A stretch of DNA of 64,000 nt, taken from the NCBI GenBank assembly GCA_023974075.1, contig CM043798.1, forward strand, positions 25,732,925 through 25,796,924, given 5' to 3'. Both the position numbers and the translations under genes were made by a program. This document shows, in pieces, positions 39,812 through 48,860 of this stretch; the stretch's first letter is position 1, and each line of letters starts with the position of its first letter. This DNA is from Chaenocephalus aceratus. Lineage: Eukaryota; Chordata; Actinopteri; Perciformes; Channichthyidae. The notes under the pieces are model-generated. The model saw nothing but the letters and a program-made list of their open reading frames with translations. It was not told the DNA's origin and did no database searches.

Positions 39812-40779
39812 AGATTACCTCTTCGACGTAACTCCCTCTCCTCAGAGGTAAGACTGGTACGACCCACTTGCATGGGCTCGGCCTCCCCGTACCGTGAGTC
39901 AGAGTAGGAATGGGAATTCTCCGCCGAAACCGGAAGTCGAAATCTCCCAGAAACCGGAAGTTGTTGTCGCGAGCAGCGGCCCGCCGCTCGCGTCTGTTGC
40001 TCTCCTCTCCGGGTCTGGATTCGTCTGTCAATCCGAGAGGTGAGCTCAATCAACCCATCCAAGGAAGCAGGGAGATCATAGGAAACCAGCTCATCTCTCA
40101 TATAATCCGCTAATCCTCTCAGAAATGCATCACACTGCGCCGGCTCGTTCCAGCTGCTGCGGCGGCTGCTGGTGCGGAAGTCAATAGCGTAATCCACCAC
40201 CGTGCCGGAACCCTGGCTCAAACTCAGCAGACCCCCGGCAGCGTCGGGACCCAGACGAACGGAACCGAACACCTTCCGCATCTCCGCGGAAAATGCAGCA
40301 AAAGAGGCGCAGGCTGACGTCTGCTGCTCCCACTCTGCAGTTCCCCATAACCGGGCTCTTCCCGTCAGATGATTAACGGTGAAAGCTACACGAGCCGCCT
40401 CGGAGGCGAAGGTGTGTGGCTGCAGTGAAAACAATATGGAACAGTTTGTGAGAAAAGGACTGCATCCCTCCGGCTCACCAGCGTAGCGTTCCGGCGTTCC
40501 CACACGAGGCTCCGGAGCGTATCCCGTCGGGCCAGGGGCTGGAGCGAGCATCGGAGCTGCGGGCGGAGGGGCGGTAGCAGCCATGGTAGCAGTTAGCTGT
40601 TGTACCGTGGCGACCATCTGTTGCATCTGGGAGGTAAGGTAATCCAGCATTTGTCCCTGGGTTGAGGTTGCCTGGTGGGTCTCGGTAGCTAAGGTAGCTA
40701 TCGTGACCTCCTGTCTTTGGATGGCAACCTCAACCCTTTCAAAGCGGTCTCTAGGAGACCCGGTGTTTGCTTGGTCCAT
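39742..40779 (-). CDS. Ty3/gypsy Gag polyprotein
   Basis: 345 aa, from MDQANTGSPRDRF to a C-terminal zinc knuckle CLYCGQAGHMVSRC (CCHC). The middle part (LTGRARLWGTAEWEQQ, FLRGLADYMRDELVSYDLP) is typical of retrotransposon capsid. The frame is actually open further upstream through the 5' LTR to 41139; 40779 was chosen because it is the first Met after the LTR. Gag overlaps pol by 70 bp, and pol is in the -1 frame, consistent with programmed frameshifting, though an indel cannot be excluded. Confidence 0.88.
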   Translation of the reverse strand: MDQANTGSPRDRFERVEVAIQRQEVTIATLATETHQATSTQGQMLDYLTSQMQQMVATVQQLTATMAATAPPPAAPMLAPAPGPTGYAPEPRVGTPERYAGEPEGCSPFLTNCSILFSLQPHTFASEAARVAFTVNHLTGRARLWGTAEWEQQTSACASFAAFSAEMRKVFGSVRLGPDAAGGLLSLSQGSGTVVDYAIDFRTSSRRSSWNEPAQCDAFLRGLADYMRDELVSYDLPASLDGLIELTSRIDRRIQTRRGEQQTRAAGRCSRQQLPVSGRFRLPVSAENSHSYSDSRYGEAEPMQVGRTSLTSEERELRRRGNLCLYCGQAGHMVSRCPVKGRAHQ

Positions 40780-40796
40780 TTCTGGCCAGATCGTTC

Positions 40797-41227
40797 TGTC
40801 ACAAACGAGCTGAGGACCAAAATGCAGAACACGGGAAACCAGGGATAGTCGGTAATCAGCTTTATTGATGGCAATAGGCTGGTAGGAGACAAAACGGCAG
40901 ATAGTAGGCAAAGGGCTGGTCGGGGACAGGTGAGGGTTCCAGGAGAAAGCAGGACGGGAGTCGCAGGTACAGAACGGGTCAGGGAGCAGGCGAGGCAGGC
41001 TGGTCAGGGACAGGCAGGGTCGAAACCGGGAGAGCAATCTGAAGGGTAATGCGGGAAAGACTGGCATGCTGCAAAGTACGATCTGGCACTGAGGTGAAAG
41101 TGAAGTGGGCCTAAATACTAATGGAGCTGATGGGTGCAACAGAGTGAGAGAGAGACAGGGTGTGACTACCAGGTGACTAAGGAAAGTTAATGCAGAAAAT
41201 AGGTGAGTGAGAAAGCAAACTGTGACA
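40797..41227 (-). repeat. 5' LTR of the Ty3/gypsy element
   Basis: 431 bp, the same length as the partner LTR and nearly identical to it. Followed on the right by the target duplication CTAAA. Confidence 0.95.
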
Positions 41228-42244
41228 CTAAATGTAGCACAAGCTAACTTTCATAGCACAGCTTTACTTCTCACTTAACACAATAAAGAAACAGACCGTA
41301 TAGTACAGCACAAATGATCAATACTTACATATATTTTCACTTGTAGTATTATAATAATTGAAATGCTGGTTCTTCTGGGGGTCTTCTGTCCACGCTCAGC
41401 TTGCTACCGCACCGCAGCTGCCTGCACTGTACAATCGCTGGAGGACTGGGCTGTCACTCAAACTGAGTTTGTGTCAGAATCTCAAACAAAAAATGAGGGA
41501 GTGCAAAAGAGAAAGCTGCAGCGAAAGCAAAAGTCTGATCATTGAGAAAGAAGAAACAAGAACTGCAAACAAAAACCTATGTTAAAACAAAGAAAAAAGA
41601 CTTATAGTTTACATGATTACACAAATGATTTGTTTGCAACTTATAGTTTTATTTTTGAAATTTATTTTATTTTGCTTGACTCCGTTTTTTTTCTTTTAAA
41701 CTCATAGTTTTGCTTTATTCTGAGAAAGTGTTGCTTTATCTTTATGATACAAAACTAATCCCATAGTTTCCTCCTTGTTTCTTGTCTGGTCCTTCTCCCT
41801 GTGTTTTCCTCCCTGTTAGTTTCCCTGGTGTGTCTAATTGTCTGATTGTGTTCACCTGTTGCCCTTGTGTTTCTCCCTCCTTTACCCAGCTGTTTCTTGT
41901 TCCTTGATTACCCCTCCCTGTATTTAGTCTTGTGTCTTCCTGTGTTCTCCTGTCGGTTCATTGTTTGTTTGTCCTCCCTAGATTACTCCCTTCGATGTCT
42001 TCATGTTGAGTGGAGTATATCCTCGTCTAGAAAGGACAAAGAGGCTGTCCTTAAAAGGGCACAAATGGAGGTGGCCAACATGCCATGGTTGTGGAGCTCG
42101 TTGACTGAACGGCTCAGAGTTTTCTCACGTAGCCCTGAGTGCCAGTCTCCATTTTCTGACCCTTTTTTGGGATCCCGCCTGGCGCTTGGAGGTCCACGGA
42201 GCCTCCAAAAGACCTCAAAGAAACGCAAGGTCAGGAAGCCAGCT

Positions 42245-43530
42245 CGTAATCCAGTACCGGCCCACACAGCCATGCTTCCGTGCTCCATTACCTGGCACAC
42301 ACAGCCAGGGTCCAGGCTTCTTTTCCGTGCCCAGCAGCCATGGTCCCTGCTCCAGTACCGGCCCACACAGCCATGGTTCCAGCTCCAGAACCGGCCCCAG
42401 CAGCCATGGTTCCGGCTTCAGTACCGGCCCCAGTAGCCATTGTCCCGACTCCAGTTTCGGCTCCAGTACTGGCTCTCTGGCCGATGCCAGCTCCCCGTGT
42501 CCTGTTGGCGTACCGGCCGACTCCAGCCCCTCGTCTCCTGTTGGCTCTCCGGCCGACGCCAGCTCCCGGAGTCTTGTCGGCGTACCGGCCGACGCCAGCT
42601 CCCGGAGTCTTGTCGGCGTACCGGCCGACGCCAGCTCCCCGAGTCTTGTCGGCGTACCGGCCGACGCCAGCTCCCCGTGTCCTGTCGACGCCAGCTCCCC
42701 GTGTCCTGTCGGCGTTCCGGACGACTCCAGCTCCCCGTGTCCTGTCGGCGTACCGACCGACTCAAGCCCTCTCTCGAGTCCGTTCTCGAGTTTCCTCTCG
42801 AGTTCCTTCTCAAATCCCCTCTCGAGTCTCTTCTCGAGTTCCCTCTCAAGTCCCCTCTCAAGCCTCTTCTCGAGTTCCCTCTCAAGCCCCTTCTCAAGCC
42901 CCTTCTCAAGCCCCTTCTCGAGTCCCCTCTCGAGTCTCTTCTCGAGTCTCTTCTCGAGTCCCCTCTCGAGTCCCCTCTCAGGTCCCCTCTCGAGTCTCCT
43001 CTCGCGTCTCCTCTCAAGTTCCTTCTCAGGTCCCCTCTCGAGTCTCCTCTCGAGTCCCCTCTCGAGTCTCCTCTCGAGTTCCCTCTCCGGTCTCCTCTCG
43101 AGTTCCCTCTCAAGTTCCCTCTCGAGTCCTCTTTCAAGTCTCCTCTCCAGTTCCCTCTCGTCTCCTCTTGAGTTCCCTCTCAAGTCCCCTTTCAAGTCAC
43201 CTCTCGAGTCCCCTCTCAAGTCCCTACCCAATGATCTGGTCCGTTGGATGTTCCGCTGTCGGTCTTGCAAAATCCATGTACTGTCCCGTTGGGGTTCTCG
43301 CCGACTACTCTTCTGCCGGGGGTCCTGCCAACCCTATGTCCTGTGCTGTTGGAGGTCCCGCCGACTACTCCTCTGCCGGGGGTCCTGCCAACCCTATGTC
43401 CTGTGCCGTTGGAGGTCCAGCCGACACCTGTTTCGTCGGGGGCCCTGCCAACTCCATGTCCTGTCCCATTGGGGGTCCCACCGACTACTCTTCTGCCGGG
43501 GGTCCTGCCAATCCTATGTCCTGTTTTTCA
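42245..43530 (+). repeat. Compound minisatellite block, periods 33, 36, 12 and 60 bp
   Basis: Four arrays in a row. About 42245-42470 has a 33-bp unit (CCATGGTTCCAGCTCCAGAA...). About 42480-42770 has a 36-bp unit (CGGCGTACCGGCCGACGCCA...). About 42772-43224 has a 12-bp unit built on CTCGAG, roughly 37 copies. About 43260-43530 has a 60-bp unit (TCCTGCCAACCCTATGTCCT...). All periods are multiples of three, and long frames stay open: one from 42280 to a TAA at 43588-43590, two bases before the element's end. Translations are low-complexity (RPTPAPGVLSAY, SRVPSQVPS, GGPANPMSCAV). No known domain. Confidence 0.85.
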
Positions 43531-43592
43531 CGGTCATTTTGTAGTCTGCATTTGGGTCCTACCTTTTCCGCGATCTTACAGAGATCATAACA

Positions 43593-44022
43593 CTTAATAT
43601 AAATGAATAGGGACACATTTTACATATTTATTTTTAGAAAAAGCCAGACTCTACTTAAATGACTTATTGTAAAATACCATTCTCTGTATCTTTTTGTATT
43701 CACTTTTTTTCATATTCTATTCCAGTTAGTCTTTCTCCAATGTATTTGTATTTGTAATTACTTGGAAGACACATTAAGTCATAAAAGACAGCTCAAAGCT
43801 ACCAAATAAGAGATGTATCTATGAGGGAAATAATCTTCTCCTTCCAGGTAAAACACTTTCAAAATCGCAGCAACATCTTACAAAACAATCACAGAACCAT
43901 TCAGTGACAGTGCTACGATAACCGTCTAAATGATTGCAAGACAAAGCTGCAGAGGCCAAAACTCTGATTCTTGTTTTTGGCTCTGGTGGGGAAAAATATC
44001 TATCCCTTGAGATTAAACTCTT
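43593..44022. repeat. Duplicated segment, copy 1 right part
   Basis: Continues the match to copy 2 (45415-45883) from CTTAATATAAATGAATAGGG to GATTAAACTCTT. Differences include small indels. No coding content. Confidence 0.85.
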
Positions 44023-44871
44023 TCCTCTTAAAAACTTTGACTCTGATGAAACACAGCTTGAGCCTGCATGCTCTTTCCAAATAACCATAGTGACCTGTAT
44101 CCTCAGGTTAAAATTGAAGAATATAGTGTGTTCATAACACACAAATAAATATATGAAAGAAAGAACAAAGTAAGTTTTAATATGTAATTAATAAGAACAA
44201 AATGTGCTCATCTTACATTTTAATCTCATATATTTTACCTGGTGTTACCACACTGCACAGCCACATTTGTTCTGATACCTCTAAGATTTGTAAGAAAGTA
44301 CATTTGCCAAGAACATATTCAGTGACACATGCCAAAGGAAGGGTTTGCAAGAGATAGTTTATCTGCTTTACACAACTTTACAGTCAATAACTCATTAAGG
44401 TTAAAAAAATCAGTGATAACCTGAGCTAACATTTTCCAGAGTCTCTATCAGGTACCGGTTGGACTTTGCTGTTCAGTCATCCTCTTGTTTGTGAAAAATC
44501 TGCTACCTGTCAACTGCACCTGCACGTGTTCCTGCTGGAAAGTGAAGTTGATATTCAAACATGCTATCAGTAACAAATGACGACTCAAAATGAACAATGA
44601 CCTTTGTCACAACAGCTTTTTGTTTCCCTAAAATGCAACTCCAGTTCTCACTTTGTTTACTAATGTACAACATCATCCCACTGCCTAACTTCCTTTTAAA
44701 ACACGTACATGTAGGGATAACAATGATTAATTCCCTTTGTTGTGTTATCTTCCTTCTTAATTTAGAATTATATTAATGCACGCTAATATTCATTAAAGGT
44801 ACCATATGTTTTGACTAATAAGAGTGCAATCAGGCAATGATTGTATTGTTGCCTAATTTTGAAATACATAT
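44023..44871. other. Spacer between the duplicated segments
   Basis: AT-rich unique sequence. No gene, inverted repeat or transposon terminus recognised. Confidence 0.5.
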
Positions 44872-45883
44872 ATATTGTAAGAGTGATTAATTCAAGCAAG
44901 AAGGATATTGCAGTTGACCTATACCTTAACGTTCCTAAATATTTCATTAAGCATTTTAATTTAATTTGACATTGTTAGGTTATTGGACAGGGATTACATT
45001 TTTCATCCATTGTTCTTGTTTAGTTGATAAAGTGCAAACTAAAACAGAACAAAAGGACAGTTGCTACTACATGATATGTGTGCACACAAGAGTAAAATAC
45101 ACACACAAATAAAAATGTCATAAAACGAAGGTCAAAGAAGTTGAAAAAGTTGCTATCATACATTATATATTAGCAAGAGCATTGAAGTGTGTTGACCAAA
45201 AGCTCTCTTGTATGGTATCAGTGAATCCAAAACACTGCTTATTTAAAATACAATGTGTTTTTTACTTCTGCTTCACTGACACTTCTACTTTCTCTGGTGG
45301 ACTTTGCTAGTGTGTGTGTCTGTGTGACCTTTACAAACATGTGTCTGGCCAATTTCCACCTTATTTGTTTTCATTAAAAAGACTTGGAAGATATTCATTG
45401 GGTTTCAAAAGGGTCTTAATATAAATGAATAGGGACACATTTTACATATTTATATTATTTAGAAAAAGACAGACTCTACTTAAATGACTTATTATTGTAA
45501 AATACTATTCTCTGTATCTTTTTTATTCACTTTTTTCATATTCTATTCCAGTTAGTCTTTATTTTAATCGTTCACAACAGCTCCAATGTATCTGTAATGT
45601 ATTTACATATATAATTACTTTGAAGACACATTAAGTCATAAAAGACAGTGCAAAGCTCCCAAATAAGAGATGTATCTATGAGGAAAATAATCTTCTCCTT
45701 CCAGGAAAAACACTTTCAAAAGCGCAGCAACATCTTACAAAACAACAACAGAACCATTCCAGTAACAGTGCTACGATAACCGTCTAAATGATTGCAAGAC
45801 ACAGCTGCAGAGGCCAGAACTCTGATTCTTGTTTTTGGCTCTGGTGGGGAAAAATATCTGATATCCCTTGAGATTAAACTCTT
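44872..45883. repeat. Duplicated segment, copy 2 (uninterrupted)
   Basis: About 1 kb matching 33402-33961 joined directly to 43593-44022. It contains a single CTTAA at 45415-45419 where copy 1 carries the 9.6-kb insertion, so it preserves the pre-insertion site. Confidence 0.88.
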
Positions 45884-46835
45884 GTTTAATGATTGTATTG
45901 TGCACACCCACACACACAAGCAACGTTATACATGAATAAAGAAAAAAAATTAGATTAAAAAGTGAAAAACAGAACATAACAAAACTGGCACAATAAAAGT
46001 GTTTCTATTACTGTTGAGTTATCACTATAATATAATATATAAATATTTTTGTCAATCACCTACTTGTAGAGATTATATTTGTATTTCAGTCTTCAATGTA
46101 ATCTTGAGTCATTTCGTCGTTTGGTGTCAGAGCACACAGTTCAGTCTCTTTTTACTTTCTGAGTCTGAAACTCCAAACCAAAACTTAATGTTCACCTGTT
46201 GTTTGTGTAGATTAGGAAAAACTACACAGCACACAGAGACAATAACACTGAATGAACACTTAGTGTAGTGTGTTATCCAAAAGCACATTTTTCTGTTGAA
46301 TTGATCAACAATTGTTAAAAAACACTTCCTTTTCTCTCATCTCATCCGCTAATTTTGCATTTTTAGTCTTTGGTCTATTGATTCTTACCCATAGTAAAGC
46401 CAACAGACAAACTTATTTGACAGTTTTATGTCAGCCGTACACTTTGTAGAGCTGTCACCTGAGGCTAAATAAAGAAACCCAACTCCCAAAGCCCAACTCA
46501 ACAGCTTTTTAAATTATTTGATTAGGACTCAACCACGTTTGTTTTAGTAAGGTATGCTTTGTTATGTGACTCCTGTATTCTTAGAGCGTTAATAAAGGGT
46601 TAAACTTTCTATCTTGATCAAATAGCAAGAAAAAACCCCCACATTATTCATAGTTTGACTTTTATTGATATTTCAACACGTTTCAATTCAAGCGCTATAA
46701 AACATTTGACAAAGCATTTTATATTATTTCGACAATATTTGAATTACACTAAAGTAAAAAAATCTACTCAACTCATATACATCCTATTGATGTTGAAACA
46801 AACATCCTATAACAGCTGTAGTCCTGTTCCCTCAG
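45884..46835. other. Intergenic, AT-rich
   Basis: Nothing recognised except a 26-bp word (CTGAAACTCCAAACCAAAAC plus CTTAAT) at about 46165 that recurs at about 54062. Confidence 0.45.
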
Positions 46836-47005
<170 letters not shown>

Positions 47006-47357
47006 GGTCGTTTGGCTCTTTGTTTGACACACAAAGAGCATACAGGCTGTTGTTTATGATATTTACAAAAGAAACAAAAATAAGATATATAAAAAGTCAA
47101 ATCTATTTGAAACACATAAGCACAATGAAGGAGCGTTAGAATACATAACAAATACATTTTATTACAGAAATATAATATAAACTCACACATATGTTCATAT
47201 ACAAAAGTGATGGTAATTGAAACGATCTCCTCTATGTCACAAACAGACAAGGGAAACTATGAGGAACAAGATAAAGCTGTAACCTGGAGCCATATCGTGG
47301 ATCCATCTTCAGTTTCAGTCTTGACAGAAACTCTCCTAAGCAAATAGTACATGCAAA

Positions 47358-47514
<157 letters not shown>

Positions 47515-48034
47515 AACTGAACAAATACACCACCAAATCCATGTAAAATGAGAGCTGGCTTTTCTTTGTCATTGCCAGTCACACACACACACACACTATT
47601 TTAACTGTAGGTTTCAGTGAAATACAACACCAGCAGGCCTACAGATAATGACACACACACACACACACACACAAAGCAAGCAGGTGTTTTCAGATTCACA
47701 TAATGCCCCTTTAGCTTCAATATAAGAACATGTTGTCAGAAGGATGCAGTTTAAAATTTCCCAAGCATAAAGTTATATTTTACTGGACGACAGGCTTTAA
47801 TGTGTCAGTACTGAAGCCTCAGACACTGCTGGATTAAAGCAGAGAACAGGTTATGTAAATAGCCAATCAAAGCAAAAATGATCAACATTTGTACACACTT
47901 CTTCATTGCGGAGTCTTTTTGCAGGAGTTTACCCTGTAGTTTCAAACAGAAAAATACAACAAAGACCAACAAAAACACTCATGTGCAACAAAAAATGATC
48001 CTACTTTCCACATCTATCTGTCAGGCACTTCTGT

Positions 48035-48685
48035 TCAAACATAGTCTTTCCTGTCATACCCTCCTCCTGCACTGGTGGTGCGCGGTGCGGAGTACGCCAT
48101 CCTGGGTGGCTTGTACTTCTTCTCTCTTGGTGGGCAGCTGCTGCAAAGCAATGCCCCGCCAATCAGGAGCAAGGCGGCCGCGCCCCAGCCGATGTAGAGC
48201 GAGGCCCCAATCTCCCTCTTCTGTGCGCTGGTCAGGAGGGGGTTGTAGAAATCACGGATGACGACGCTGGCTGTCCAGGAGACGGGGATGAGGACCAGAA
48301 GGCCACCCAGGACAAAGAAGATTCCAGAGATGATCATCACTTTGGCCTTGGCTCCCTCGTCTTCGATGCAGTTGGTGCACTTGGCGCCGACGATGGAGAT
48401 CAAGACCCCAAGAATCCCGAGTATGATGGCGATGATCATCATGGCCCGGGAGGCCTGCAGCTCCTGAGCCAGGGCCAGCATGGAGTCGTACATCTTGCAC
48501 TGCATCTGGCCCGTGCTCTGGGTCACACAGTTCATCCACAGGCCCTCCATGATGGTCTGAGCGGTGATGATGTTGGCACCGATGAAAGCCGTCACCCTCC
48601 ACATTGGCAGAGCGCATGTCAATATTGCTAAGATAAAACCAAAGACTCCAAGGGCAATGCCCACGATCTCCATGCCCATCGACAT
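48035..48685 (-). CDS. Claudin-3-like tight-junction protein
   Basis: Four-pass membrane protein that builds paracellular barriers or pores in tight junctions. Single coding exon, 216 aa. TM1 is about residues 8-28. The first extracellular loop has the claudin signature W29...GLW50...C53...C63 and the strongly conserved [10 protein letters not shown]2 is about 80-100, TM3 about 116-138, and TM4 about 160-182 ending in [13 protein letters not shown]. The C-terminus YDRKDYV is a PDZ-binding end, and the tail ([22 protein letters not shown]) is close to mammalian CLDN3. Odd point: Met46 sits where most claudins of this group have Trp (xWEGLW). A TATA box lies about 170 bp upstream. ABHD11 on the same side supports the CLDN3/CLDN4 locus. 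The exact teleost paralogue name cannot be fixed without a tree. Confidence 0.95.
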   Translation of the reverse strand: MSMGMEIVGIALGVFGFILAILTCALPMWRVTAFIGANIITAQTIMEGLWMNCVTQSTGQMQCKMYDSMLALAQELQASRAMMIIAIILGILGVLISIVGAKCTNCIEDEGAKAKVMIISGIFFVLGGLLVLIPVSWTASVVIRDFYNPLLTSAQKREIGASLYIGWGAAALLLIGGALLCSSCPPREKKYKPPRMAYSAPRTTSAGGGYDRKDYV

Positions 48686-48853
48686 GCTGGCTCTCCGTGT
48701 GATGACAGAATTAAAACTGAACTACTGAGTCCATGGATTTTCCAACAAAGCGGTCAGTAAAGATCCTCCTTCTCTGTTCAGGTGTTCCTGCAAAGTGAGA
48801 GCACCTGTGAGAGGGTGCGATGAAGCTATGAGATGCTGCCAGGGAAACACATC

Positions 48854-48860
48854 CTTTATA
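48854..48860 (-). promoter_or_regulatory. TATA box of the claudin-3-like gene
   Basis: Minus-strand TATAAAG, 170 bp above the ATG at 48685 and preceded by a GC-rich stretch. It would place transcription start near 48825-48830 and give a 5' UTR of about 140 nt with no intron needed. Confidence 0.55.

Larger units (their letters stand above)
35709..41227 (-). mobile_element. Full-length Ty3/gypsy chromovirus-type LTR retrotransposon
   Basis: 5519 bp with two 431-bp LTRs, a 5-bp target duplication CTAAA (35704-35708, 41228-41232), gag, pol and a polypurine tract. Transcribed on the minus strand. The three visible LTR differences (about 0.7%) make it very young. The C-terminal chromodomain places it among the chromoviruses. 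No TGG-type tRNA primer site directly follows the 5' LTR. The element sits inside a long-TIR DNA transposon. Confidence 0.95.
34054..41763. mobile_element. DNA transposon with long inverted repeats, interrupted by a gypsy element
   Basis: The two ends are exact reverse complements for at least 35 bp (TGGGATTAGTTTTGTATCAT at left). They remain clearly matched for about 300 bp, then patchily to about 450 bp, including CTCCCTCATTTTTTGTTTGA and CTCAGTTTGAGTGACAG. TA lies on both sides (34052-34053, 41764-41765), suggesting a TA target. The interior (34500-35703 and 41233-41350) has no recognised transposase. Removing the 5.5-kb gypsy leaves an element of about 2.2 kb. Confidence 0.7.
33962..43592. 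mobile_element. LTR-type element (TG...CA) with 5-bp target duplication, host to nested insertions
   Basis: Starts TGTCACGATTC, ends GATCATAACA, and is flanked by CTTAA on both sides (33957-33961, 43593-43597). The paralogous copy at 45415-45419 has a single CTTAA with no insertion, which proves both borders. Without the nested DNA transposon it would be about 1.9 kb. Its left part (33962-34052 plus 41764-42000) resembles the LTR-like sequence on the minus strand at about 55120-55376 (TCCCTGGTGTGTCTAATTG, CACCTGTTGCCCTTGTGTTT) and includes TATTTAG. Its right part is the minisatellite block at 42245-43530. It may be a solo LTR or a non-autonomous element; the class is inferred from termini and duplication length. 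Confidence 0.7.

Noticed and set aside
42215..43270. Arg/Glu-rich minus-strand frame of 351 codons over the minisatellites
   Set aside because: Antisense reading of the 12-bp CTCGAG array; it has no start context or domain, and the plus frame fits the element end better.
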